NCBI GenBank assembly: GCA_963709765.1
Contig: CAVPXL010000002.1
Coordinates: 218,678 to 282,677, forward strand
Source of the DNA: Roseitranquillus sp963709765
GTDB lineage: Bacteria > Pseudomonadota > Alphaproteobacteria > Rhodobacterales > Rhodobacteraceae
DNA length: 64,000 nt
Direction of reading: 5' to 3'
Positions 43,562 to 51,969 of the stretch are shown piece after piece. The notes beneath the pieces were generated by a model, which saw nothing but the letters and a program-made list of their open reading frames with translations, did no database searches and had not been told where the DNA came from. Each line of letters starts with the position of its first letter. Position 1 is the stretch's first letter. The translations under genes were made by a program, and so were the position numbers.

Positions 43562-45504
43562 AGCGGATCGCGGCAGACGCGGCTCTGAGCAGCCGCCGGA
43601 TCACCCGGCGCTCGCTGGTTCTTGGCGTCGCACAGGCGGCGTTCATGGGCGGTCTCGCCTGGCGGATGCGGCAGATGCAGGTCGAGCAGGCCGAGGAGTT
43701 CCGGCTGCTGGCCGAGGAGAACCGCATCAACATGCGCCTCATCGCACCGGCACGGGGCCTGATCTATGATCGCAACGGCGTCATCGTGGCCGACAATTCG
43801 CAGAACTACCGCATCGTGATCGTGCGCGAAGAAGCCGGCGACATCGACGAAACCATCAGCAAGCTGCGGCGCCTCGTCCATATCGACGACGCGGAGCTCG
43901 AACGGTCGATGCGGGAGATGAACCGGCGCAGTGCCTTCGTGCCGGTCACACTCGTCGACCGGCTCGAATGGAACGACATCGCCGAAGTGGCGGTCAATAC
44001 GCCCTCGCTACCTGGGAGTGACGCCCGATGTGGGGCTATCGCGCTTCTACCCCATGGGACCCGATCTGGCGCATGTGATCGGGTACGTTGGCCCGGTCAG
44101 CGATTACGATCTGTCGAAGACCGAGGACCCCGACCCTCTGCTCCAGATCCCGAAGTTCCAGATCGGGAAAACCGGAGTCGAGACCAAGCTGGAGCACATG
44201 TTGCGCGGCAAGGCCGGAGCGCGCCGCATCGAGGTCAACGCCGTCGGCCGCGTGATGCGCGAGCTCGACCGGCACGAAGGCATCGCCGGCAGCGACATCA
44301 AGCTGACGATCGACCACCGTCTGCAGAACTTCGTGCAGGCCCGGCTCGCCGGGGAAAGCGGCGCGGCGGTCGTGCTGGATGTACGCACGGGAGACATCAT
44401 GGCCATCGGCTCGGCCCCGGTTTCGATCCGAACAAGTTCGTGCGCGGGATATCCTCGGCCGACTACCGCGCACTGACCGAGAACAAGTATCGCCCGCTGG
44501 CTGACAAGTCGGTCCAGGGCACTTACCCGCCCGGTTCGACCTTCAAGATGATGACGGCGATCGCCGCGCTGGAAGCAGGCGTCATCGGCTACAACGGCAC
44601 CGTCTATTGCCCCGGATTCCTGAAGTCTGGCGGGCGCCGCTTCCACTGCTGGAAGCGTGGTGGCCACGGGCACATGAACTTGCACGACGCGCTGCAGCAA
44701 AGCTGCGACGTGTATTTCTATGAGGTCGCGCAGCGTTGCGGGATCGACAAGATCGCGGAAGTTTCGCGACGGTTCGGGCTCGGGCAGCGGCATGATCTGC
44801 CGATGTCGGCCGTGGCGGATGGCCTGATGCCGACGCGCGACTGGAAACGCGCACGCAAGGGCGACGACTGGATGCCAGGCGACACGCTCAACGCGGCAAT
44901 CGGCCAGGGTTTCGTCCTCGCATCTCCGCTTCAGCTCGCCGTCATGACGGCGCGGATCGCAAGCGGCATCGCCGTGGCGCCGCGTCTCATCAAGTCCGTC
45001 GGTGGGAGCGAGACCGAGATCCCGGCCCCGGAGCCGCTCGGCGCACGGGCGGGCCACCTCGAAGCGGTGCGGCAGGGCATGATTTCTGTGTCCAATTCCC
45101 GTCGCGGCACGGCCTATCGCAGCCGTATCGCGGAAGAGACGATGCAGATGGCGGGCAAGACCGGCACCAGCCAGGTGCGAAACATCACGGCGGCCGAGCG
45201 CGCGAGAGGCGTGTCCAGCAACGACGATCTGCCTTGGGAGCGCCGTGACCACGCGCTGTTCGTGGGGTTCGCTCCCGCCGACGCGCCGCGTTATGCCGTG
45301 GCGGTGGTTGTCGAGCACGGCGGCGGCGGGTCGACCGCCGCAGCTCCGGTTGCGCGGGACGTCATGCTCCAGGCGCTGCACGGGGGTGAACTGCCACCGC
45401 TCACTGCCTACCCTTCCGGTGTCCGCGATCAGATCCGCGAGATGCAGGAAGCGCTGCCGCTGCGGCCCGCGCCGTCTCGGGATACCGCTCGGAGCCGTGC
45501 TTGA
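43558..45504 (+). CDS. mrdA: Penicillin-binding protein 2, peptidoglycan transpeptidase (two compensating frameshifts)
   Basis: 648-aa elongasome transpeptidase. GTG 43558 overlaps the mreD stop (GTGA). N-terminal membrane segment after RRITRRSLVLGVAQAAFMGG, dimerisation domain with ARGLIYDRNG, and the transpeptidase domain with SxxK in PPGSTFKMM, SxD in SCDVYFYEVA and KTG in AGKTGTSQ. The frame is lost at NTPSLPG (extra G in GGG at 44014-44016; PGVTPDVGLSRFYPMG resumes) and returned at GSAP (missing C in CCCC at 44415-44418; expected GSAPGFDPNKFVRG). One +1 and one -1 shift, so overall length is normal. Confidence 0.92.
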   Translation: MKRIAADAALSSRRITRRSLVLGVAQAAFMGGLAWRMRQMQVEQAEEFRLLAEENRINMRLIAPARGLIYDRNGVIVADNSQNYRIVIVREEAGDIDETISKLRRLVHIDDAELERSMREMNRRSAFVPVTLVDRLEWNDIAEVAVNTPSLPGSDARCGAIALLPHGTRSGACDRVRWPGQRLRSVEDRGPRPSAPDPEVPDRENRSRDQAGAHVARQGRSAPHRGQRRRPRDARARPARRHRRQRHQADDRPPSAELRAGPARRGKRRGGRAGCTHGRHHGHRLGPGFDPNKFVRGISSADYRALTENKYRPLADKSVQGTYPPGSTFKMMTAIAALEAGVIGYNGTVYCPGFLKSGGRRFHCWKRGGHGHMNLHDALQQSCDVYFYEVAQRCGIDKIAEVSRRFGLGQRHDLPMSAVADGLMPTRDWKRARKGDDWMPGDTLNAAIGQGFVLASPLQLAVMTARIASGIAVAPRLIKSVGGSETEIPAPEPLGARAGHLEAVRQGMISVSNSRRGTAYRSRIAEETMQMAGKTGTSQVRNITAAERARGVSSNDDLPWERRDHALFVGFAPADAPRYAVAVVVEHGGGGSTAAAPVARDVMLQALHGGELPPLTAYPSGVRDQIREMQEALPLRPAPSRDTARSRA

Positions 45505-46691
45505 TGGTGCAGCGAGATGGCAGACGCTGCCGGGGCGAGCCGGCCATGAGTTATCTGGAATATACGGTCAAGACAGTCCCCACCGGGTTCCGCAAGATCC
45601 TCTATCTGAACTGGCCTCTCGTGATCCTCTTGACCAGCGTCGCCTCCGCCGGTTTCCTGATGCTCTTTTCGGTGGCGGGCGGCTCGCTCAGCCCTTGGGC
45701 TGAGCCACAGATAAAGCGATTTGTCCTGGGACTTGCGGCGATGTTCACGGTCGCGATGGTGCCGATCTGGTTCTGGCGGAACGTGGCCGGCCTCGCCTAT
45801 CTGATCTCGATCGTCCTGCTTGTCGCCGTCGAAGTGGCCGGAACCACCGGTATGGGCGCGACGCGCTGGATCGATCTCGGGTTCATGCGCCTGCAGCCGT
45901 CGGAGCTGACCAAGATCACGCTCGTGATGCTGCTCGCGGCCTATTATGACTGGCTGCCGGTCAAGAAGGTTTCGCATCCGTTCTGGGTGATGGTGCCGCT
46001 GGCCTTCATCCTGATCCCTACCCTGCTCGTGTTGAAGCAGCCGGATCTGGGAACGGCCATCCTCCTCGTCGCGGGCGGCGGGATCGTGATGTTTCTCGCC
46101 GGCGTGAGCTGGTGGTATTTCGGCGCGGTTGCCTTCGCTTCGGGGGGCCTCGTCTATGCCGTCCTGAACTCGCGTGGGACGCCCTGGCAGCTGCTCAAGG
46201 ACTACCAGTACCGGCGGATCGACACTTTCCTGGACCCGGCCTCAGATCCGCTCGGCACGGGCTACCACATCACCCAGTCCAAGATCGCCTTGGGATCGGG
46301 AGGATGGACAGGACGCGGCTTCATGCAAGGCACGCAAAGCCGGCTGAACTTCCTGCCCGAGAAGCATACCGACTTCATCTTCACGACCCTGGCCGAGGAA
46401 TTCGGGTTCATCGGCGGCATATCCCTGCTGTCGCTCTATGGCCTGATCATCATGTTCTGCATCGTGATCGCGGTAAGGATGAAGGATCGCTTCAGCTCGC
46501 TGCTCACGCTCGGGATTGCCGCGACGTTCTTCCTGTTCTTCGCGGTCAACATGAGCATGGTGATGGGACTGGCGCCCGTGGTGGGCGTCCCCCTGCCCCT
46601 CGTGAGCTACGGAGGCTCTGCCATGCTCGTTCTGATGGCCGCATTCGGCCTGGTTCAAAGCGCCCACGTCCACCGACCGCGCGGCCGATGA
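45504..46691 (+). CDS. rodA: Rod shape-determining protein RodA (SEDS peptidoglycan polymerase)
   Basis: 395-aa SEDS glycosyltransferase working with PBP2. About ten membrane segments; conserved WIDLGFMRLQPSELTKITLVM, LLVLKQPDLGTAILL, the large loop ending QSKIALGSGGWTGRGFMQGTQSRLNFLPEKHTDFIF, and the C-terminal PLPLVSYGGSAML. ATG 45504 shares bases with the mrdA stop (TGATG) and has GGAG nine bases upstream; ATG 45546 (MSYLEY) is the alternative. Confidence 0.95.
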   Translation: MVQRDGRRCRGEPAMSYLEYTVKTVPTGFRKILYLNWPLVILLTSVASAGFLMLFSVAGGSLSPWAEPQIKRFVLGLAAMFTVAMVPIWFWRNVAGLAYLISIVLLVAVEVAGTTGMGATRWIDLGFMRLQPSELTKITLVMLLAAYYDWLPVKKVSHPFWVMVPLAFILIPTLLVLKQPDLGTAILLVAGGGIVMFLAGVSWWYFGAVAFASGGLVYAVLNSRGTPWQLLKDYQYRRIDTFLDPASDPLGTGYHITQSKIALGSGGWTGRGFMQGTQSRLNFLPEKHTDFIFTTLAEEFGFIGGISLLSLYGLIIMFCIVIAVRMKDRFSSLLTLGIAATFFLFFAVNMSMVMGLAPVVGVPLPLVSYGGSAMLVLMAAFGLVQSAHVHRPRGR

Positions 46692-47618
46692 CCAAAGTCT
46701 ATTTCGCGGGAAAGCCCGCCGCATGGGAGCGCTGGCAGGGGCCACTGGAACGCGCCTTCCGGGAGGCCGATGTACCGGCGACGATCTCGCCGGATCTGCC
46801 GCCGGAAGACGCTGACTACGTAGTGATCGGCGATACCAGCGGGATTGATGATTTCGGCAGGTTTACTCGCGCCAAGGCGATCCTCGGGACATGGGCCGGC
46901 GTCGAGAAACTGGCGCCTGATCCCACGCTGACGCAGCCTCTCGCGCGCATGGTCGAAAGCGGCATGACCGACGGAATGGTGGATTACGTCTGCGGGCATG
47001 TGCTGCGCCATCACCTCGACCTCGACGCCGACATTCGTCGCGATGCGCCGGAATGGGCACCGCGGGTTCCGCCGCTGGCGCGCGAGAGGAAGGTCAGTGT
47101 GCTGGGCCTCGGAGAGCTCGGAGGCGCGGCCGCGCAGGCGCTGGCGCGCCATGGCTTTGACGTAGCAGGCTGGAGCCGGCGCCCGAAGACTCTGGAGGGT
47201 GTGACCTGTCACTCAGGGAGCGGCGGGTTGCAAACGATGCTGGCGCGCTCCGAGATCCTGGTCGTCCTGCTGCCCCTCACGCAGGAGACGGACAGCATCC
47301 TTGGCACCGGCGAATTCGCTGCCCTGCCGCGCGGGGCGATATTGATCAACCCTGCCCGCGGCGCGCTGATCGACGACGGCGCGTTGCTGGCGGCGCTCGA
47401 ACTCGGGCCAGGTCGGCCATGCCACACTCGACACCTTCCGGCAGGAGCCTCTGCCGCCCGATCATCCGTTCTGGCGTCACGACCGGGTAACGGTGACCCC
47501 GCACATCGCGTCCGCCACACGGCCCGATACTGCGGCGCGCACCATCGCCGAGAACGTCCGCCGCGGCGAGAATGGCGAGCCGTTCCTGCACCTCGTGGAT
47601 CGCCGCGCGGGGTACTGA
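46688..47618 (+). CDS. D-2-hydroxyacid dehydrogenase, glyoxylate/hydroxypyruvate reductase A type (frameshift near 47405)
   Basis: NAD(P)H-dependent 2-hydroxyacid reductase, 309 aa when corrected. Rossmann motif VLGLGELGGAAAQAL with GWSRRPK, then LPLTQETDSILG and LINPARGALIDDGALLAALE. The frame breaks at LELG; deleting one G from GGG at 47405-47407 gives LGQVGHATLDTFRQEPLPPDHPFW and VTVTPHIASATRPDTAA with the catalytic His of the family, ending at 47618. ATG 46688 overlaps the rodA stop by 4 bp. Reduction of glyoxylate or hydroxypyruvate is inferred from similarity to GhrA. Confidence 0.87.
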
Positions 47619-47627
47619 CGGGGCCGC

Positions 47628-48407
47628 CTAGCGCAGCCGCGGTGGCCGGTCGGGATCCATGCCGGGCGCGCCCGGAGCCTCTCTCCGCCGGACTTTCACG
47701 CGCGGGATATCCAGCCGGAGCCCGACGCGCTCCAGGCGGGCGGCAATCGGATTCTCTGCCGCCGCGAACATGACGTCGATGGACGCCGCGTCGGTGCCGA
47801 ACGCCACGGCCTCGTTCACCGCCTGTGCGAGTGCGTCCTCGGCCCCCGGCACCGGATTGATGAAGGTCAGGAGAAGACTCGCAGGGCCGTCGTCGTACCG
47901 CGCACCCGCGAGATAGGCATGCGCAGCCATCCCGGCGAGCCCGGCGAGCTTGGCGTCCAGCGCCGACAGGAGCCGCGTGTCCAGTCCGGTCGGGCTTTCG
48001 ACACCGCGGACCTTTTCCGCGGTTGGGTCGGGGCGATGCCGCAGGCGTTCGGCCAACCAGTCGATCACGCCTGGCGGCAACAGGAGCTCGGCCCCCTCGA
48101 CCGCCACATTCACGCCAAACCCGAGCCCCTGCCCGGCGAGGGCTGAAAGGACCCGTCGCCCCGACAGGGCCGCGTAGGGCGTAGGGTTGTCGGTGAAATC
48201 CGCCATCCGCTCTTCGGTATCGAAGCCCAGCACGAACGACCCGCTTCCGGTCTCAAGAACCAGCGGCGAGATGTCGTCCGACCCGGGCTCGCTTTCAAGG
48301 ACGAGGAACAGCTCCACATCCACGAGCCGTTCGTAGCATCGCAGCCGCGCCGCCTCGTCCTCGGGCTCGGCGTTCATCGCCGCCACGACGGCATCGAGCG
48401 GAGTCAT
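47628..48407 (-). CDS. SseB family protein
   Basis: 259-aa soluble protein with the SseB N-terminal domain, e.g. RLVDVELFLVLESE, and FVLGFDTEERMADF, plus a C-terminal domain with GPASLLLTFINPVPGAEDALAQAVNEA. Function is not established; the family includes regulators linked to serine sensitivity. It overlaps the uracil-DNA glycosylase-like gene by 4 bp and converges with the reductase gene. Confidence 0.72.
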   Translation of the reverse strand: MTPLDAVVAAMNAEPEDEAARLRCYERLVDVELFLVLESEPGSDDISPLVLETGSGSFVLGFDTEERMADFTDNPTPYAALSGRRVLSALAGQGLGFGVNVAVEGAELLLPPGVIDWLAERLRHRPDPTAEKVRGVESPTGLDTRLLSALDAKLAGLAGMAAHAYLAGARYDDGPASLLLTFINPVPGAEDALAQAVNEAVAFGTDAASIDVMFAAAENPIAARLERVGLRLDIPRVKVRRREAPGAPGMDPDRPPRLR

Positions 48408-49003
48408 CCCAACACCTCCCTAACGCGGGCACGCAGATCGGGCACGAGTTCGCTCTCGAACCAGGAGTTGCGCTTCAACCATGCGGTGTTGCGCCACGAC
48501 GGGTGCGGGATCGGATAGATCCGCGGCGCATGATCGCGCCAGGCCGCCACGGTACGCGTCACACCTCCCCGCGCCGCCGGGCCGAGATGCCAGCGCTGCG
48601 CATAGCCCCCCACCAGCAGCGTCAGTTCGATCCGCCCTAGCATCGCCATCACGCCGTCTCTCCACGTGCGGGCGCAGACCGGAGGTGGCGGCAGGTCCGA
48701 ACCGCCGGAATCGTAGCCCGGAAAACAGAACGCCATCGGTACGATCGCCACGTGGCCCCGATCATAGAACGTCGCCTCGTCGATGCCGAGCCAGTCGCGC
48801 AGCCGCTGGCCCGATTGATCCCAGAATGGCGTGTTGGCTTTGTGCACCCGCCATCCCGGCGCCTGGCTGGCTACCAGAATCCTGGCCTCCGGCTGGAACC
48901 ATACGATCGGGTTCGGCGCGTGCCTGCTCGCCGTCGATGCAAAACGCTCCGCACACATCGTGCAGTTTCGCAGGTTGCGTCTCAGTTCGTCTTGCTCGTC
49001 CAT
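48404..49003 (-). CDS. Uracil-DNA glycosylase superfamily protein
   Basis: 199-aa protein with LRNCTMCAERF near the N terminus, the motif-1 region ILVASQAPGWRVHKANTPFWDQSGQRLRDWLG and the C-terminal HPSWRN resembling motif 2. The usual four-cysteine iron-sulfur cluster of family 4 is incomplete (CTMC plus CAR in PPPVCARTWRD), so base-excision activity is uncertain. No signal peptide. First gene of a two-gene unit with sseB. Confidence 0.75.
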   Translation of the reverse strand: MDEQDELRRNLRNCTMCAERFASTASRHAPNPIVWFQPEARILVASQAPGWRVHKANTPFWDQSGQRLRDWLGIDEATFYDRGHVAIVPMAFCFPGYDSGGSDLPPPPVCARTWRDGVMAMLGRIELTLLVGGYAQRWHLGPAARGGVTRTVAAWRDHAPRIYPIPHPSWRNTAWLKRNSWFESELVPDLRARVREVLG

Positions 49004-49118
49004 GACAGCGACTTACCCGCGTGCCACGCTCCCCGCAATTGCCACGCAGGGCGGGAGAGGCGGTTGCCCCGTGAGACTCGCTAAGATATTCGGATTCATG
49101 TGAAACTGGAGGTATCGG

Positions 49119-50381
49119 ATGTATCGAGTTTGGGACTTCGTCACAAATTATTCGATCCTGCTGATCTCAGGCGCGCTTCTCGCTCTGTTCTGGGCCAATA
49201 TCGACGCCGGAAGTTACCACCACTTCGTCGATTTCGTCGTGATCGACGACTTCTTCATCGGACACGCCCATTACGACGAAGCCGGACACTTCCACCGCAC
49301 CCTGACCGCCCATTACCTCGTGAACGACGTTCTGATGGCCCTCTTCTTCGCCATCGCGGCGAAGGAGGTCTGGGAGGCCGTCATTCTCGAGAACGGCTCG
49401 CTGCGCGGCAAGAAGGCGGCGACCCCTCTGTTCGCGACGGCAGGCGGCATGCTCGGCCCGATCACCGTCTATTTCGGCCTCGCCCTGATCCTCGGATCCG
49501 ACACCTACGACGCGGTCGCGAATGGCTGGGCCATTCCCACGGCGACCGACATCGCCTTCAGCTATCTCGTCGGCCGCATCGTCTTCGGTGCCGGACACCC
49601 GGCCGTGCGCTTCCTTCTGCTGCTGGCCATCGCCGACGATGCGGCGGGCCTCATCATCCTTGCGGTCTTCTATCCTTCGGGCGACCTCGCACCCCAGTGG
49701 CTCCTGCTGTCTCTGGGCGCGTCAGTGGCCGTCTACGTCCTGTTCAACTGGCTGCCCCGGCGCATGGATCGCGGCGACGAGTTGCGCCCCGCCTCGACCT
49801 GGGTCCGGGAAAGACTTTCCTATTGGCCCTATGCCGTGGCCGCCGCGCTCAGCTGGTATGGCTTTCAGGAAAGCGGTCTTCATCCGGCCCTCGGCCTTCT
49901 CCCGGTCGTCCTGACCATTCCGCATGCGGACCGCGCCTTCGGGATCTTCTCCGAGGCCGAAACCTACGCCACAGACCTGCTCAACTACATCGAGCACAAG
50001 CTGAAATTGCCGGTGGAGATCATCCTCTTCTTCTTCGGACTGATGAATGCCGGCGTGGAGTTCTCTTCGATCGGGGCACCGACGTGGCTCGTCCTGCTCG
50101 GCCTCCTGATCGGCAAGCCGGTGGGCGTGCTCGTTGTCGGCTGGCTGGCAGCAAAGCCTTTCGGATTGGGACTTCCTGCGGGCATGCGGACGATCGACCT
50201 CCTGGTCGTCGGTTGCGTCGCCGCGATCGGTTTCACGGTGTCGCTCTTCATTGCCAGCGTCGCATTCGAGGCCGGACCGGTTCAGGATGCGGCCAAGATG
50301 GGCGCCCTCTTCAGTTTCTTCGCCGTCGTGATGGCGATCTTCGCAGGCAAGCTGGCGGGCGTCGAGAGACAGACAGGATAG
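49119..50381 (+). CDS. nhaA: Na+/H+ antiporter NhaA
   Basis: 420-aa inner-membrane antiporter. Essential ion-binding aspartates are seen in LLAIADDAAGLII, and the unwound helix 4 in WAIPTATDIAFSYLVGR; about 12 membrane segments and a C-terminal helix TVSLFIASVAFE. Exports Na+ in exchange for H+ at high pH or salt, consistent with a marine lifestyle. GGAGG lies seven bases before ATG 49119. Slightly longer than the 388-aa E. coli protein because of an N-terminal loop rich in His/Asp (HAHYDEAGHFH). Confidence 0.94.
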   Translation: MYRVWDFVTNYSILLISGALLALFWANIDAGSYHHFVDFVVIDDFFIGHAHYDEAGHFHRTLTAHYLVNDVLMALFFAIAAKEVWEAVILENGSLRGKKAATPLFATAGGMLGPITVYFGLALILGSDTYDAVANGWAIPTATDIAFSYLVGRIVFGAGHPAVRFLLLLAIADDAAGLIILAVFYPSGDLAPQWLLLSLGASVAVYVLFNWLPRRMDRGDELRPASTWVRERLSYWPYAVAAALSWYGFQESGLHPALGLLPVVLTIPHADRAFGIFSEAETYATDLLNYIEHKLKLPVEIILFFFGLMNAGVEFSSIGAPTWLVLLGLLIGKPVGVLVVGWLAAKPFGLGLPAGMRTIDLLVVGCVAAIGFTVSLFIASVAFEAGPVQDAAKMGALFSFFAVVMAIFAGKLAGVERQTG

Positions 50382-50384
50382 GCC

Positions 50385-50408
50385 CGCGGACTGCACTCAT
50401 GGTCCGCG
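50385..50408 (+). terminator. Possible terminator hairpin after nhaA
   Basis: 7-bp stem CGCGGAC / GTCCGCG with a 10-base loop, three bases past the stop; no T-run. Confidence 0.35.
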
Positions 50409-50493
50409 TATGCTGGGCCATCGGACGAGACGAAATTGCACCCTGCGGGTCTTGTCCTCCCTCACCGCGGCGTCTAAACACGCCGTCACCTGC

Positions 50494-50568
50494 TGGGGTG
50501 TAGCCAAGTGGTAAGGCAGCGGTTTTTGGTACCGTGTACCGTAGGTTCGAATCCTACCACCCCAGCCA
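50494..50568 (+). tRNA. tRNA-Gln (anticodon TTG)
   Basis: 75 nt including encoded CCA. Acceptor TGGGGTG with CACCCCA and discriminator G, D-arm AGCCAAGTGGTAAGGC, anticodon loop TTTTGGT (anticodon TTG), T-arm TAGGTTCGAATCCTA. Followed on the same strand within 40 bp by an integrase remnant, so its 3' end is a likely attachment site. Confidence 0.95.
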
Positions 50569-50605
50569 GTGAAACGCTCCAAGTTCATGGAAGAAAACGG
50601 AAACC

Positions 50606-51969
50606 GTGCCCCGGTTCCGGGTTCCCTGGCCTGATCCGGCAGGTGTGACACAAAGTGTGACACATGCTGTGACACAAACCGGCCTCCAGGCCGGCGCGCA
50701 GCGGTCCCGTCGCACCTCCCGCCCTCAGGCGCCCCGTCGCCCGCGACCGGTCGGCCCGTACCTCCAGCGGCGCGGCCGCATCTTCTACTTCCGCAAGCGC
50801 TTACGCCACGTCATCGCAGAAAAGTGCGGCCGCGCGTTTTTGCGCGTGTCGCTTCGAACCCCCCTCCTGTCCGAGGCGATGAGCCGTGCTGCCCGTCTCC
50901 TCGCAGTCCTGGATGGCGAAGAGACACGGTTGATGACGGATCGCGAGTTGCAGACGTTTCCTGCGGAAAAGATCGGGCTAACCCTGGCCGAACTCCTGCG
51001 CGCCGAGTTGACGCGGATCCTCGAGGAGCAGGCATCCGCTGCCACCTCAGATGATGCGCAGATCGACGCGCGCATCGCCGCGCTCGAGGCGCAGCATGCG
51101 CAGTTGCGCCGGCAGGCGCGGCGCAACGACTTCGCTTCGGTTCATAAGAATCTCGATGCGGCCGCCGAGTCCCTCGGCCTTGCCGTTCCCGCGCCGATGC
51201 CGGTGGAACTCGGGCGATGCGCCATCAAGCTGGCCCAGGACACGAACGCGGTGGAACAGCAGGTTCTCGATGGCGAGAACCTGCACATGGCCGCCGCGCC
51301 ACTCGTCGCGCAGCATTCGGATCTGCGGCCCCGCGACTTCATCCGCACCCAGGCGGTCACGCTCCAGGCCGCGTGGGACCGCGCGCTCGAGCTTTATCCG
51401 TCGCGCGACATGAAGGGGAACATCGACGCCATCGCCAAGCTGGCGATCGACTGGTTCGGTGGCAGGCCCGTGGCTTCGATCAAGCGCGACGACCAGGAAG
51501 CCTTCTTTCTGTGGATGGCGCGGCTTCCCAAGACCCCTGGCAAGCGGCACGGCATGAACCGGTTTTGCCGCGAGGCGCCGAAGGATCCGACGCTCTACAC
51601 GTCCAGCAAGCAAGACGAGATCGACGCGGCGGACTTCGCCGACGAGGAAGTCATGACCGAGATCCGCGCGCTCGACCACATCTCCGACGTGGAGAAGCGG
51701 GCGTTGCTCTCCGAGCGCCTGACGCCCCGGCTTTCGCTGACGACGATCAAGCGCAACCGCGATGGCTTGAACCGTCTCTGCAAGGCGGCCGCCGATCTGG
51801 GATGTCCCGATTGTGCTGCCCTACCGGCAGATCGAGCGCCTGGTCACGTACTCCGGCTCGCAGGATCCCCTTCATGTCCGCGTCACGCAGCCCAAGACCC
51901 GCATGCCCTTGACCGAGGAGCGTATGCCTCCCGCTTGCTGCCACCCTACCGGACCCGGCTCAGGAGCTG
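50606..51969 (+). pseudogene. Site-specific tyrosine integrase, truncated
   Basis: GTG-started frame coding for about 400 readable residues: the N-terminal region GPYLQRRGRIFYFRKRL and LRTPLLSEAMSRAARLL (DUF6538-like) and SAM-like core (GNIDAIAKLAIDWFGGRPV, LSLTTIKRNRDGLNRLCKAA). At about 51798 the frame shifts into DVPIVLPYRQIERLVTYSGS then ends against the stop of the ATPase gene on the other strand; the catalytic R-H-R-Y domain is missing. It was probably cut when the downstream accessory DNA arrived or rearranged. Start uncertain (GTG near 50645 also possible). Confidence 0.75.
50644..50676 (+). repeat. Three TGTGACACA repeats with 12-bp period
   Basis: TGTGACACA occurs at 50644-50652, 50656-50664 and 50668-50676. 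Each copy is an odd palindrome (TGTG-A-CACA). They lie between tRNA-Gln and the integrase body and also code for a V-T-Q/H repeat if translated. Could be recombinase arm sites or an operator. Confidence 0.6.

Noticed and set aside
43558..45504. mrdA considered a true pseudogene
   Set aside because: Two opposite one-base shifts at homopolymers with all catalytic motifs intact in an essential operon point to sequencing errors.
50397..50675. Minus-strand small protein containing GRIRTYGTRYQK
   Set aside because: This is the well-known false protein from the reverse strand of tRNA-Gln.
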